Shown here piece by piece: positions 35,511-47,499 of a stretch of 64,000 bases of DNA. The notes beneath the pieces are model-generated. The model was not told where the DNA came from. It searched no databases and saw nothing but the letters and a program-made list of their open reading frames with translations. Position 1 is the first letter of the stretch. The number at the start of each line of letters is the position of its first letter. The translations under genes and the position numbers were made by a program. Source of the DNA: Congeria kusceri (lineage: Eukaryota > Mollusca > Bivalvia > Myida > Dreissenidae); NCBI GenBank assembly GCA_027627225.1, contig CM051024.1, positions 48,704,547 through 48,768,546 on the forward strand, given 5' to 3'.

Positions 35511-36065
35511 ACATGCTAGGACGCATATCATCATGACTGATTCTCTACATGCTAGGGCGCATATCATCATGACTGATTCTCCACATGCTAGGACGCATAT
35601 CATCATGACTGATTCTCCACATGCTAGGGCGCATATCATCATGACTGATTCTCCACATGCTAGGGCGCATATCATCATGACTGATTCTCCACATGCTAGG
35701 ACGCATATCATCATGACTGATTCTCCACATGCTAGGGCGCATATCATCATGACTGATTCTCCACATGCTAGGGCGCATATCATCATGACTGATTCTCCAC
35801 ATGCTAGGACGCATATCATCATGACTGATTCTCCACATGCTAGGACGCATATCATCATGACTGATTCTTCACATGCTAGGACGCATATCATCATGACTGA
35901 TTCTCCACATGCTAGGGCGCATATCATCATGATTGATTCTTCACATGCTAGGACGCATATCATCATGACTGATTCTCCACATGCTAGGACGCATATCATC
36001 ATGACTGATTCTCCACATGTTAGGGCGCATATCATCATGACTGATTCTTCACATGTTAGGACGCA
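35511..36065. repeat. 36-bp minisatellite, about 15 copies, related to the preceding 40-bp array
   Basis: The unit is ACATGCTAGGACGCATATCA then TCATGACTGATTCTCC. It shares ATCATCATGACTGATTCTCC followed by ACATG with the 40-bp unit; only the middle differs (CTAGGACGCAT in place of AGTTTGCATTAGTAG). Being divisible by three, it yields long ORFs on both strands (plus 35497-36120; minus 35484-36038) that are artefacts. Confidence 0.97.
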
Positions 36066-36143
36066 TAATGCTCACCAAAGAATTCATGACATCCCTTCCA
36101 TTATAATTCTTGCAGCATAAATTGCAATACTAGCAGCAGATAT

Positions 36144-36409
36144 GAGGCGTTTCGTGGGTAACCCGGGCGTAATGCATGTGCTTAAAGTCATCCCGGATCA
36201 GCCTGTGCAGTCCGCATAGGCTAATCCAGGATAGCACTTTCCGCTTTTATGGTACTCTCTGTTTCAAGTTAGTCTCTTCTAAACATGAATCCACTCACTG
36301 TGGGTGGAATTTAGTGCCGTCCTGGATTAGCCTTTTTGGACTGCACAGGTTGATCCGGGATAGCACTTTACGCACGTGCATTAAGCCTGGGTTTCCCACG
36401 ACACGCCTC
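36144..36409. mobile_element. Palindromic MITE, copy 5
   Basis: The termini GAGGCGTTTCGTGGGTAACC and GGTTTCCCACGACACGCCTC are well preserved. The central spacer is inverted relative to most copies: TTTTATGGTACTCTCTGTTT precedes AAACATGAATCCACTCACTG. Confidence 0.9.
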
Positions 36410-36518
36410 GTGTGTACCTACACCTAGGAATTCATGACCTGCCTTCCATTATACTTCTTGCAGCATAATATTTTCAAATACTAGCAAAAGATATGTACAA
36501 ACAGCAACTGTTTTGCTG

Positions 36519-36620
36519 GCAGCATTATTCATGTTGTCTTTCATTGCCAATGCAGTTGACTGGTTTTCTGCAGCATTATTCATGTTGTCTTTCATTGCCA
36601 ATGCAGTTGACTGGTTTTCT
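36519..36620. repeat. 51-bp tandem duplication
   Basis: GCAGCATTATTCATGTTGTC through GACTGGTTTTCT occurs twice, 51 bp apart, without differences. It lies within a minus-strand ORF (36449-36898, 149 codons), where it duplicates the peptide ENQSTALAMKDNMNNAA. That ORF has no recognised domain. Confidence 0.9.
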
Positions 36621-39600
36621 GAAGTTACCCTTCTGGTACAAACATTAGAGATATAGCTCCAAGGGTGGCAGGTAATAATCAAAGATCGGAGGTAACACTT
36701 TGAATGTGGGTGGGACAGTTGGTCAGAATGATAATCACTTTGCATTGCTTTGCTAACAGTATCAGTTTCTACTGCTACTGCATCGTTTCCAATTGAAAAG
36801 TTGCAGTATATCGGGTAGTTACTTATTAATTTTTTATAAAACTTGGTTAGACTTTTATTTGTTGTGATCAAGGACATCTGGTATTTCCACCCATTCACGT
36901 AATGGGAAAATTTAAAGAATTATAAGTATTTATACCAAAGGTTAAACATTATACGTCAGTTACTACGGTATTTTCTTTCAAATTGTGACAAAAACATTTG
37001 CATGTTATTTACATGTAAAAATAAGTCTTTTGCTGTCTTATATTATTGCTTAGTCATAATTTTACTTAAGCTTCAGTTATTTTATGTTACTAAGTTATAG
37101 TGCTATACAGTGACTTGTTATGCATTTTATCGGATCCCGCCATTTATGATTTTATTAGAATAGAAGTCTGCTATCACTATAAACACTTGTAAATTCCAAT
37201 TAAATTGAAATATGAAGGAAATAAGCAATACTAAGTACTCGGGAAATGAAGAAGGTCTCAATAATTTCAGCATATTTCTTTGTCAGTTTTCTATCAGCTT
37301 TACATATTGATATGTTGGCATGCACCATTGATTCTGCGGAATAGATTGATCCTCACAATTATTATGTTTCCCATGTATTTCGTGTGAGAAGTGGAAGTTA
37401 CATTTGTTTCATGATGGAAAACATTATTTTAAGTATTATTAAGTATGTGAAATATTATTGCTTTAACTGTAAGTGTAATGAGTAAATGTTGCACTTTACA
37501 CTTCTTTGACATTAAATGTTTTGAAATTTTTATAGGATTTTCAGCACGAAACTGTTCTTAGCAAATATCTGTTTTCATTTGATTGATATTCATAAAACAG
37601 AAATATATGGTAGTGACAAATGTTATTCTGGGTTTGTAATCAAGATGTTTCTATGCAAAGCACTGTTTTGTTGAAATAATAAAATTTTTTGCTTCTCCTG
37701 TAAAATTTCACCAAATTGACATACACTAGTTTCGCGTTCAGCCCTCGACATGTGGACCTAGAAGAGGTGATGTAGGATTTATAACAAATATATATTACAG
37801 ATGAACTTCATAATGTTAATAATGTGGATATTGGCACAGTTCTTCAGTTTGATTCCCAAGATTCTTGTGCGATATTTAACAATTGTGTATGTTGCTAATG
37901 TGAAATGATTTGCAACGGTAGCGGAGGTTTATCAATAGTAGGTGGTCCAATAGGGGAGGAAAATATTTGGTTCAGGATGTACATCATCTGATTCGTAAAT
38001 GCTAGAATTGTGGGAATTATCCCGCCAATAGGGTACAGTTATAAGAAGATTTCCGAAATGAATACAGTCATTATCTTTGCTTTCTAAATTTTAAATACCA
38101 CAATCATGTTTGTTTTCTTTTTAGTATACTGGTAGTCATATGAACATGAAACCTTCGTATCAGGGATTCTCTAATCCCTGTCCAATTCCATTCAGTCTCA
38201 TAGCTATCAGTCATGGGACCCCCACCCCCCCACTCCGCCCAACGCACCGCAGCCCACACTTATTTCAGCAGATGGTTTGTTATTTGTTTGTTATTGTCCT
38301 CAATCTGTGTTTGGTGTATTACACGGCTTTTGTACCAACTAAAGTTGCCGTCGTGTTATGATTGTGTTGTCTGCCTTGTGATTGATTGGTTTTGAACGAA
38401 ATACACCCCCACATGGAGTGTTTTTAATGACAGTGGTGACTGTGCCTACCCAGGGAACAGACTTTAGGGTTGCTTACAATAAGTAACGTGTAGTATACTT
38501 TTTGGCAATTACAGTTCAATTACATTGGCCATCACGGACAGTGACAATATTGTTGTCGTTTTGTATCATTGAAGTCAAATGTTCAAGGATTTACTGTGCA
38601 ATGCATATTGCTATTTCTCAAAGTGAATTTAATTTACGATCCCACACAAGGGTGATTCTGTAAATTATTAATAGCTAAACTACAAAGGTTTAAATTATAT
38701 CACCAATAATTGCCGTGAAATGATCCAAACTATTTTATTAACTAAAATCACTGCGTTCTTTAACAGTACTTCAAAATCCCAAATGATTGAATTACAGCAA
38801 AAATCAATTCTTTATCAAGAAGTGAAAGTACTGCCATTTAAGTGGGTATACGTCAACTTTCATGTAATTAAACACTACGCTTATGGGGTATTCTTACTTA
38901 CCAACTACCACGATAACGACTGAGGTCTTAATATATGCCAATTGTGAAGTGCCAATTGAGTGCGTTAGTTTATCATACATTTTATTGAAAAGATTGCTTA
39001 CGCTTAAGTTAAATTGACATAGAAAATGTGATCAGATATTTTATAAAGTCATTTTTCATAAGAGAGTTTGAAGTGTGAATTGGTGTGAAGATGAGTGGAG
39101 TAGTTCCTTGTATTGTAGTGTCTTGGGAAGAGGTGGGTGGAGAAATTTAATCCATTCAAGGTACATGTTTCTAACTTGGTGGTACACAGAATTGACGTAA
39201 TACGGTTCAAAAATCAGTCCGTACATGGTTCAGTAAATTATGCATTTTGTATATTTGTGGAGTCATAGACAAACATTGTATACAAAATAATGTTTAAAGT
39301 TCAGTCAATACAATCATGCCACAAATGCAAACAGTTATAAGTAACAAGAAATATCCTTCAAAAAGATATTCGGCATCTATGATAATTGTGAAAATAAGGA
39401 ACGTATATTGAACTTTTTACATAAATAAATTGCTGTCGTGAATAAATAATAAAACTATTCCAGGAAAAAGTCCTAACATGATTTCTCTAAATGAGTGCAA
39501 TTTAACCACGTTTAGGTAGAAATTATTAACTGATTGCTAAATCATTATTAATTATCACATACTATTTTCTTTACATGTACTTCACTATTTTCTCTATCCA

Positions 39601-40707
39601 GTAATTAACATTAATTGAAACTGAAGGAATATGAAATAACTGCAGCAGTTATGTCCATCATTACAGATGCTCAGCATTAACAGTCTGCTGTATCCGTGTT
39701 ATTGTCTGCATTCTGCTACATTAGACTGCAGACGCAAATGTTTTTTTGCGACCACTAATTGTCTTGAATTTACAACAGTGGCACAGAGAATAAACAAACC
39801 TGCTTTCAGTGAAGAATTGTTTTATTTTATTGTGTTTCGGGGTATTTCGGGTACATTTCGGGCATTCATGAAATCTTACAATTCTTTTTATTCTCCTCTC
39901 TGTAATCTCTTTATCAATGAATAAATGTTAGACCTTTCATTAAACAGTAGGCCATCATCAAAATGTGTCTATATTTGACTTGCGTACTTGCACAAAAAAT
40001 TCATATATTTCCGAAGTAAAAGTCTTCCGATTTTATTTTAAAATAATCCACTTTCATATTGATGCAGCAGTGATGACGTTCAGATTTTAAGTGTCAAATG
40101 CTTTTTTTGCTTACAAGAATTGAAAAAAATTCAGGAAATGATAAGACTTCTATGATATGACTGTATTACCAATAAGTGAAAACATATTGCCTGCACTGAA
40201 GGCAATTATACCCAAGCCAGGGGGAAGGTATCTTCCCTTCTTGAAGATTATATAATTAGGTATCGGATCAAAGAGATTGCAGGATATGTTTTTTATGGAT
40301 GTCGTTTATTTTACATTATTGTTGTTTTACAGAGAATTTGCCAGTTTTATTTCTAGCAAATGAATGTTAATTAAGATATTCCTGCATGGGATTTCTTTAA
40401 CGACATGGGTGGACTTACATAGGTATAGGTATTTTGAAGTTGTTCACAGCAGGAAGACAGACTGGGAATTCTTCAAGATTGAACTCTGAGATTTTTATGT
40501 GTATTCAAAACAAATAATGACAAATCCAGAGGCTTCATTGGATTTTCAGGAAAAAACTTAAACTTTTTATGGCATGGTTTTTGGATACAAATAGTTGTTA
40601 TGAATAATGACTTTGGAACGTATGATTCAACTATTTAAATAAAACTTTAGCTATTTTCATGAATAATTGTTAATTCGATTGCAATATTGACTCGTATGCC
40701 CTTGAAA
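36621..40707. other. Long AT-rich intronic stretch without recognised features
   Basis: Four kilobases with no shared repeats, no tandem arrays and no conserved exon. Short ORFs (38140-38361, 38720-38923, 39667-39924) lack motifs. It is the largest low-repeat block in the window. Confidence 0.5.
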
Positions 40708-41165
40708 GGAGTTCTGGAACAGGATAGGTAATTAGCCTATATAGGACCTTAGGAGTTCTGGAATAGGATAGGTAATTAGCCTATATAGGACCTTAGGAGT
40801 TCTGGAATAGGATAGGTAATTAGCCTATATAGGACCTTAGGAGTTCTGGAATAGGATAGGTAATTAGCCTATATAGGACCTTAGGAGTTCTGGAATAGGA
40901 TAGGTAATTAGCCTATATAGGACCTTAGGAGTTCTGGAATAGGATAGGTAATTAGCCTATATAGGACCTTAGGAGTTCTGGAATAGGATAGGTAATTAGC
41001 CTATATAGGACCTTAGGAGTTCTGGAATAGGATAGGTAATTAGCCTATATAAGACCTTAGGAGTTCTGGAATAGGATAGGTAATTAGCCTATATAGGACC
41101 TTAGGAGTTCTGGAATAGGATAGGTAATTAGCCTCATAAAAATAATATAGGACCTTAGGAGGGAA
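40708..41165. repeat. 44-bp minisatellite, about 10 copies
   Basis: The unit is GGAGTTCTGGAATAGGATAG then GTAATTAGCCTATATAGGACCTTA in two parts. Copies are nearly identical (first copy GAACAGG, one copy TATAAGACC). The last copy has an inserted ATAAAAATA within GCCTC..ATATAGG. Confidence 0.95.
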
Positions 41166-41561
41166 CTGCAGAGTCAAAAACTCAACAAAAACTGTCGTGC
41201 AGGAAATGGTTGTTTTTAAAATTTGATAGTTACACAGTATTCCTTCAGTGTTATGTTAACTTGTTATGATACTGTGTTGTTTCTTGGTACATTACTACAA
41301 ACGTTTGTCAAACTCCTCTAGTGGTTACTTCCCCATTGGTACTCTACAGTAACCACTGCCACCACGAGTTAAAACTTCCAGATTTGGAAGTTTTTAGGGG
41401 AGACCACTGTAAGGAGGTTGAAGATGTACTTTTTAGAACATTTTGATATTATAACTATTATTTTATAACACTCCCACAGAAATGTTGCATTATTGGTCCA
41501 GGCATATATATAACGAGTTGAAATGAAAAACTAAAAGAGACAAATAAAAAGTAGTCATAAC

Positions 41562-42485
41562 CAGGGATCATATTATTTTCGGTTTTGCCGGTCTGAGACC
41601 GAATGGGTTTGAAAAAGACCGATTGAAATGACTGGTAATCGGTCCGACCAGTTTACTTAAATTATCCAGTCACTATAAAAATCGTGATAATCCCGTGATT
41701 TTAATACACAATACACACGTTTTATGGCCCAAATGCATTGTAGGTGCGAATGCTAGTGAATGACCCCAGTCGTGTCACTATTGATCGATAATTGGGCTGC
41801 TTTTGCTGTAGTTAGTTGACTGTGTTATATTGCTGACACCGATCGGTCTCTGATGTCAATATCAGTGTGTTCTTCTCCACGATAAAATCGTGTCCGGTTA
41901 CTATAGAGTCTGAATTAGCAGCCGCATATAATCCTCGTGGAAAACGTGCATTTGCTGCATAAAAATATTATGTACTGTGCTGCATTCATAATGATATAAA
42001 ATATTAATATGAAATGTAACTAAACATCGTAGTAAAACAGTTCAATACAATTAGTTTATTTGTTAGTGGGCTTAATTGACGTTCATGACGTCAAGCAGTT
42101 TTAAATTTTAAAGTATTTTAACTTTAGTTCAGCAAAACCCGTATAACAGACATAGAAATGAAAAGTTTATTGAAGATTAAGGTACGGAAACTTTGTATAT
42201 TTATAATTAAAATACACAATTTCAGACATACTTTATTTTTTTGATAGACATAATTCGGATACAGACTGGGCGTTTTTATTGTTCTTCTTGAATTGCATTA
42301 TCTTTAAATTTTTGTGAAAATGTATTGAAGTTTGAGGCATGAAAACTTTGAAGATAATAGTTATACTTTAAAATACGCATGTTTGGACATGCACCATTGT
42401 CGGATACACAAAATTCGGATAAAACATGAGCGTGATTGGCGGACTTCGGGACCGATTGACTTTCTAGAAAAATATATGGTCCCTG
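41562..42485. mobile_element. 924-bp hAT-like non-autonomous element with 8-bp target duplication
   Basis: The left end CAGGGATCATAT and right end ATATGGTCCCTG (complement CAGGGACCATAT) match at 11 of 12 positions. GTCATAAC lies directly on both sides (41554-41561 and 42486-42493). CAGGG-type termini with an 8-bp duplication are typical of hAT transposons. The interior has no transposase; short ORFs at 42276-42518 and 42332-42568 overlap antisense. Subterminal motifs such as GACCGATTGA occur near both ends. Confidence 0.92.
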
Positions 42486-42987
42486 GTCATAACAGCGCAA
42501 GGATTTTATGGTGCCCACAAGCTTTTCTTCTGCTTGTCCACGATTTTAATTTGCGCCATTTGATCTGACTATGGTCCAACGAACTTGATTCCGGCATGGA
42601 TTTAAAATCAAGCTATGCTCAGAACCAGTTAAATCTCTGTGCGGAGTTTGAATGTTTGTATGGCACATGCTGCATTCATTGTACTGCATGTGAGTTAGCA
42701 TATTGGTTGTATGAACGATTCCAAATTGCAATACATCACATTTTGAATACTGGTCTCTAGGAGCCACTTCTATTTCTCTAAAAGTGCATGTTAGGTTTAA
42801 AACAAAAGATAGATTTGTTTAAACAATATTATGCAGCTATAATGACAGTTTGCAAAACTGTAAATTCAGTGCACATTAGTCACATTGATCAGACAAGCAA
42901 CATGCCTGGCTTTTGCACATTGGTAATTCATGTTCCTCACAAAATTTGAAAAACACTGTCACGCACACATGGACACAAGCACACAGA
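42486..42987. other. Non-coding intronic sequence
   Basis: Nothing recognised; short ORFs overlap on opposite strands. Confidence 0.5.
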
Positions 42988-43241
42988 TGCACCTATCAAT
43001 ATTTTCCCCTTTTAGAGCCAAGCATTTTTGTCTAAATTACCACAGTGGTAGATGCTTGATGTATCAAATGGCCCTGGTGGGGGACCCAATATTACCTGGA
43101 TCTAAAATCCAATTAAAGTCTATTTCCTTGGGGACCCGTAATCATTTGTCATGTCAATTTCCGGCCTGTTGGGAATCACTTTCAGTCTAAGGTCTGTATA
43201 TGCCCACTGCCTCTCCCCTGGGGAAAAAGATGAATAAGTGC
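42988..43241. mobile_element. Family K inverted-repeat element, copy 1
   Basis: The left end GCACCTATCAATATTTTCCC is mirrored by the right end GGGGAAAAAGATGAATAAGTGC. The interior shares GAGCCAAGCATTTTTGTCTA and GCCTGTTGGGAATCA with 52305-52647. It ends about 64 bp before the exon at 43306. Confidence 0.82.
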
Positions 43242-43305
43242 AACACACACATAAACAAGCATACATGATGCAAATTTGTAATGATGCAATACTGTGTATT
43301 TTCAG

Positions 43306-43391
43306 GAGTGTGTGGTGAATGAGGTGGACGTAGGTCAGCCATGCCTTGCCTGCGAGGACAAGTGTACGGGGTTCAAGTCCCACGAATGGAG
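43306..43391 (+). CDS. Lmpt: Limpet-like PET-LIM gene, exon with Cys-rich N-terminal segment
   Basis: This 86-nt exon lies between acceptor TATTTTCAG (ending 43305) and donor GTTTGT (starting 43392). It starts in phase 0 and encodes 28 residues plus two bases of a split Arg codon. The key peptide is GQPCLACEDKCTGFKSHEWR, with a CxxC..C pattern. It matches the segment ahead of the PET domain in testin and Limpet proteins, where a CLKCK..C...F..H.WRK motif is typical. The split codon is completed by the first base of the exon at 49170, giving WR-STCLVCRCP across the junction, as expected for the family. The exon sits between two MITEs, one ending about 65 bp upstream and one starting about 33 bp downstream. 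Identification of the family is firm; orthology to Limpet rather than testin rests on the downstream exons. Confidence 0.85.
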
Positions 43392-43424
43392 GTTTGTGCT
43401 TGGTCATAGATTAAACTTACATAT

Positions 43425-43679
43425 GTGGCATGTAGTGGGAAAATCTGGCTGAATGCATATGCGAAGTGTCGTCCTGTGTTAGCCTGTGCAGTCCGCACAG
43501 GCTAATCCGGGACGACACTTTCTGCCTACAGTGGATTTATGTTTTGAAGAGGCTTTGTTGAAACAGAAAATACCATAAAAGCCGAAAGTGTCTTGCTGGA
43601 TTAGCCTGTGCCGGACTGAACTGGCTAATCCGGGACGACACTTTTAGACATGGATTGCACCCCATTTTCCCACCACACT
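43425..43679. mobile_element. Palindromic MITE, copy 6
   Basis: It starts GTGGCATGTAGTGGGAAAAT and ends CATTTTCCCACCACAC. Both palindromes are present; the first is nearly perfect (TTAGCCTGTGCAGTCCGCAC). It begins 33 bp after the exon 43306-43391 donor. Confidence 0.9.
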
Positions 43680-44487
43680 ACAAAAGTATTTGTGGGTCGG
43701 CTATAGCCTTTTAATGTATTTTTGTAAGAGTTCAAGATGAATTGGCTGAAAGTAGTTTGTTGATGATTATAGGTGGATTGAAGCCATGATCTGTGGCTTA
43801 GCATTATCTATGTAACCATAAGAGAGCTGCGGTACTGTTGAATGTGATACCACCTTGTGACTTTCTGTTGGCTCCACCCATACGCCTACCGTTCCAAAGT
43901 TCTGTATCTCTAACTTTAGTTTTAACTTAAAATATTGACCTATGTAAGGAAATGGTACAAATCTATTTTGAATTTCGTTGGCCTGTAAAGTAAGTTAAGA
44001 CTTAGTTTGAGATTGGGGAAGTTCGTAGTCGTGAGGCCAGATCTGCTCTTTTGTAACATTTTGTTTGGAATATGACCGTAATTATTAAAACCCAATGTCA
44101 TGTTTAGATGTTATAAGGTAAATCAACTATATTTTGTCAGTAGGAGCTCTTTGTTTAATGAGTGCTTTCTGAGAGTAACACAGTTGCAGACAACATGTTC
44201 AGACACTTTGAGACAATTGATAATCAATCAGTCTGGTTGGTGACATTTCATTCTTGGTGCCAATTAACTGGAATAATACAGGCGACCAGTCTGAAAAAGG
44301 ATATTAATCTTTGTAACATAACAGGGCAGTGTTTGTGTTGTCTATTGGCTTCCATGCAATTTACTAAAGAATCATTCATTGCATTCACCATGTTCAGAAA
44401 AACATAGAAGAGTACAAAAAAATATAAGGCCTAAAAAAATAATAGCAGTGTTTCTGATGGGATGGTCAAAAATGTGGGGTTGGTAGG
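43680..44487. other. Non-coding intronic sequence
   Basis: Nothing recognised; ORF 44162-44407 lacks motifs. Confidence 0.5.
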
Positions 44488-44850
44488 TCGAAAAGGTAAA
44501 GGTTATTGCACAAATTCCAAGAAAGGACAAAGGTTATTGCATGAATTGCAATGAAGGGAAGGGTTATTGCACAATTCTGAAGAAAGGAACATTTTATTTA
44601 CTGAATATGAGGTAAAGAATTGTCATTTCACAAATTTCAAGAAAGGAAAAGAAAGACAATTGCACAAATTACAAGAAAGGAAAATGTTATTACACGATCT
44701 CTAAGACATTAAAAAGTTATTACACTATTTCCAAGGAAGGAAAAGGTTATTGCATGAAATTCAAGAAAGGAAAAGTTTATTCCATGAATTCGAAGACAGA
44801 AAAAGCTTTTTGCACAAATTCCAAGAAAAGAAAAGGTTATTGCTAGAGGC
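44488..44850. repeat. Degenerate about 29-bp minisatellite
   Basis: Units of the type AATTCCAAGAAAGGAAAAGG then TTATTGCAC recur about 12 times with many substitutions. An ORF beginning at 44750 (MHEIQERKSLFHEFEDRKS..) is only the translated array. Confidence 0.85.
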
Positions 44851-45696
44851 CACAACTGGCTCAGCACTTGGTTCAGATGTTCAACAATACCTGAAATTTA
44901 GAAAACGCGAAATAATTTTTTGTACATTATCTCAAATGCCAAATGTATTCTTGCATAACTTGGCCTACCATGTGGGTGGAATATTTGTCAAGGTGCTCTT
45001 TCTGGTTAGTTTTAACACTTTAGCGGACATTTGGCAAGTAATTAGGTGTTAATGAATCTAACTGACATGACTATTAGTTGCAGATTTTGCTATTACCTTC
45101 TTCAATTTTCTGTTCTGCCAATGTTTTGATGACTTCCAGTGACATGGGTTGGCATGGGTTGGCATTTTGAATCATGATGTATATAACATTTATACCTTCC
45201 CAGCACATTTTCCTTGTTGTGTTTGTTTCTTTTCTAGAAGTTTCTTGAATTAACGAGAACATTAGAGAGGTATTACTGCATTTATGTACACTGCATTAGC
45301 ACACATTGATCTGCTGCTGAGTTCAGTTGGTTATTTTTTATTTTAATGCATTCATCTTTTGGTGCAAAGTAATTATGGATCCCCCTGTTCTTCAGCAGTA
45401 AATTTTGTGTCAGTTTCAGGTAGATGGATTGCAAATAAAACATTTATTTAGCTTGATGTTTTGTTGTTCAAAATCCAGCAAGGGCATCAGTACATTAGTC
45501 ATCAAAATTGTATGCAATATATATCATAATTTCGTGTTTTAATCTATTACACGCGGCCGTTTGATGTTGTGAAAATCGAAACTTAAAGCTAGCTCTGCAT
45601 CTTTATCAAACAAAAATTCATTAACCATTGATCTTTGATAAAAATACTGTTTTCTCGTACATTTTCTTTAAAGCATTCCATAACGATTCCATTTTT
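44851..45696. other. Non-coding intronic sequence
   Basis: Nothing recognised. Confidence 0.45.
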
Positions 45697-47143
45697 AGCT
45701 GACCTGAGCACAAAGTGCTCATGGTGAGCTTTTGTGATCGCCCATTGTCCGTCGTGCGTGTGTGCGTGCATGCGTGTGTGTGTGTGTGCGTCTGTATGCC
45801 TCTGGGATCAAAACTGGCCACATGCCGAGGGTCACATGGTTTATATTGACTTGAATAGTAAAATGACTTTAAAAATCTTCTCCTCTGAAACCACAAGGCC
45901 CAGAGGTTTCATATTTGGTATGTAACATTGTATAGTGGTCCTCTACAAAGATTGTTCAGTTGATGCCCCTGGGGTCAAAACTGTCCACACCCCGGGCTCA
46001 TATAGTTAATATAAACGTAAATAGCAAAATGACTTTTAAAATCTCCACTGAAACTACAAGGCCCAGAGGTTTCATATTTGGTTGGAAACATTGTATAGTG
46101 GTCCTCTTTAAAGATTGTTCAAATGATGCCCCTGGGGTCAAAACTGGGCACACCCCAGGGGTCACATGGTTTATATAGACTTCAATAGCAAAATGGCTTT
46201 AAAAATCTTCTCCTCTGAAAATGCAAGGCCCAGAGGTTTCATATTTGGTATGTAACATTGTATAGTGGTCCTCTACAAAAAAAATTTCAAATGATGCCCT
46301 GAGGTCAAAACTGGCGACACCCCAGGGCTCACATGGTTGATATGGACTTAAATAGCAAGATGACTTTAAAAATCTTCTCCTCTGAAACTGCAAGGCCTAG
46401 AGGTTTCATATGCGATATGTGACATTTTATAGTGGTCCTCTGCAAAGATTGTTCAAATGATGTCCCAGGGGTCAAAACTGGCCCTGCCCTGGGGTCACAT
46501 TGTTTATATAGACTTAAATAGCCAAATGACTTTAAAATCTCCTGAAACCGCAGTGTTTTCGTATTTGTATTGTAACATTGTTTAGTGGTCCTCTACAAAA
46601 GATTGTTTAAATTATGCTCCTGGGGTAAAAAGTGGCCATGACACGGGGCATCACAGAATTTATATAGACTTGTATTGCAAGTGGGCCTTAAAAATCTTCC
46701 TTGTTGAAACCGTAAGGCCCAGAGATTTTATATTTTGCATGGAACATAGTGGAGTGGTCCTCTACACAGATTGTTCAAATGACGTCCCTGGGGTAAAAAA
46801 AAGGCCACCCCCTGGGGGTCACATGGTTCATATACATTTAAATAGCAAAATGACTTGAAAAATCTCCTCTGAAACTGCAAGGCCCAGTGGAATCATATTG
46901 GGTATGTAACATTGAAAAGTGGTCCACTACTATGTAAATATTGTTCAAATTATGCCCCTGGGGTACAAGGTGGCCATGCCCTGTGGGTCACATGGTTTAT
47001 ATAGACTAAAAAAACATCTGAAACTGCAAGGCCCAGATTTTTGTACTCAGGTAAGGCGTTTAGTGCCATTTTTCCCTCTTGTTATTAGCCATTATGATGC
47101 CTTTAACTCAGGTGAGCGACCTAGGGCCATCATGGCCCTCTTG
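45697..47143 (+). mobile_element. Modular AGCTGACCTGAGC element (family B3)
   Basis: It starts AGCTGACCTGAGCACAAAGT, then a GTGTGTGC-rich tract, then about eight modules matching the right half of 23616-27406 in the same order. One example is the distinctive GCAAGTGGGCCTTAAAAATC module. It ends CAGGTGAGCGACCTAGGGCC, ATCATGGCC, CTCTTG. It serves as the uninterrupted reference for the insertion at 25528. The several ORFs here are repeat artefacts. Confidence 0.88.
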
Positions 47144-47499
47144 TATTAAAATTTGTTTCCAAAACGTTTACATTAAATATTAGCATTAATAAAACAATAT
47201 CATGCAAACCCCCAAAACAACGTTGCCATAAAGTTGTGTGAAGGTTGTAAAAATAATTTTGTCATGTAATGTACTAATAACATTCACAATTAAAAATAAA
47301 ATACCATATATATTTATTTAACAATAGCATTGAAATTTAGTCTTTTTAACATACTAATAATACACCTGATGATCACAAAGTTGTGATTATAACATTATGT
47401 GTTTGCTGGGGTTTTACTCAACATACAGTTTGTTCTGTAGGGTTAGTTGTTGTAACTTATTGCCCATTGTTTGCCATTGTTACAGTAAAAACCTTTCCA
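47144..47499. other. Non-coding intronic sequence
   Basis: Nothing recognised. Confidence 0.5.

Noticed and set aside
35484..36120. Long ORFs on both strands (184 and 207 codons) of perfectly repeated peptides
   Set aside because: They are translations of a 36-bp satellite whose unit is divisible by three. Open frames on both strands and no conserved domain mark them as artefacts.
36449..36898. 149-codon minus-strand ORF
   Set aside because: No recognised domain, contains a 51-bp duplication, and lies antisense within a long intron; chance is the simpler explanation, though it is among the longest non-satellite ORFs.
45589..46858. Several overlapping ORFs sharing QRRRFLKS and RPRGFIFG peptides
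   Set aside because: They are translations of family B modules, repeated at 26847-27140 as well; module spacing rather than codon use keeps them open.
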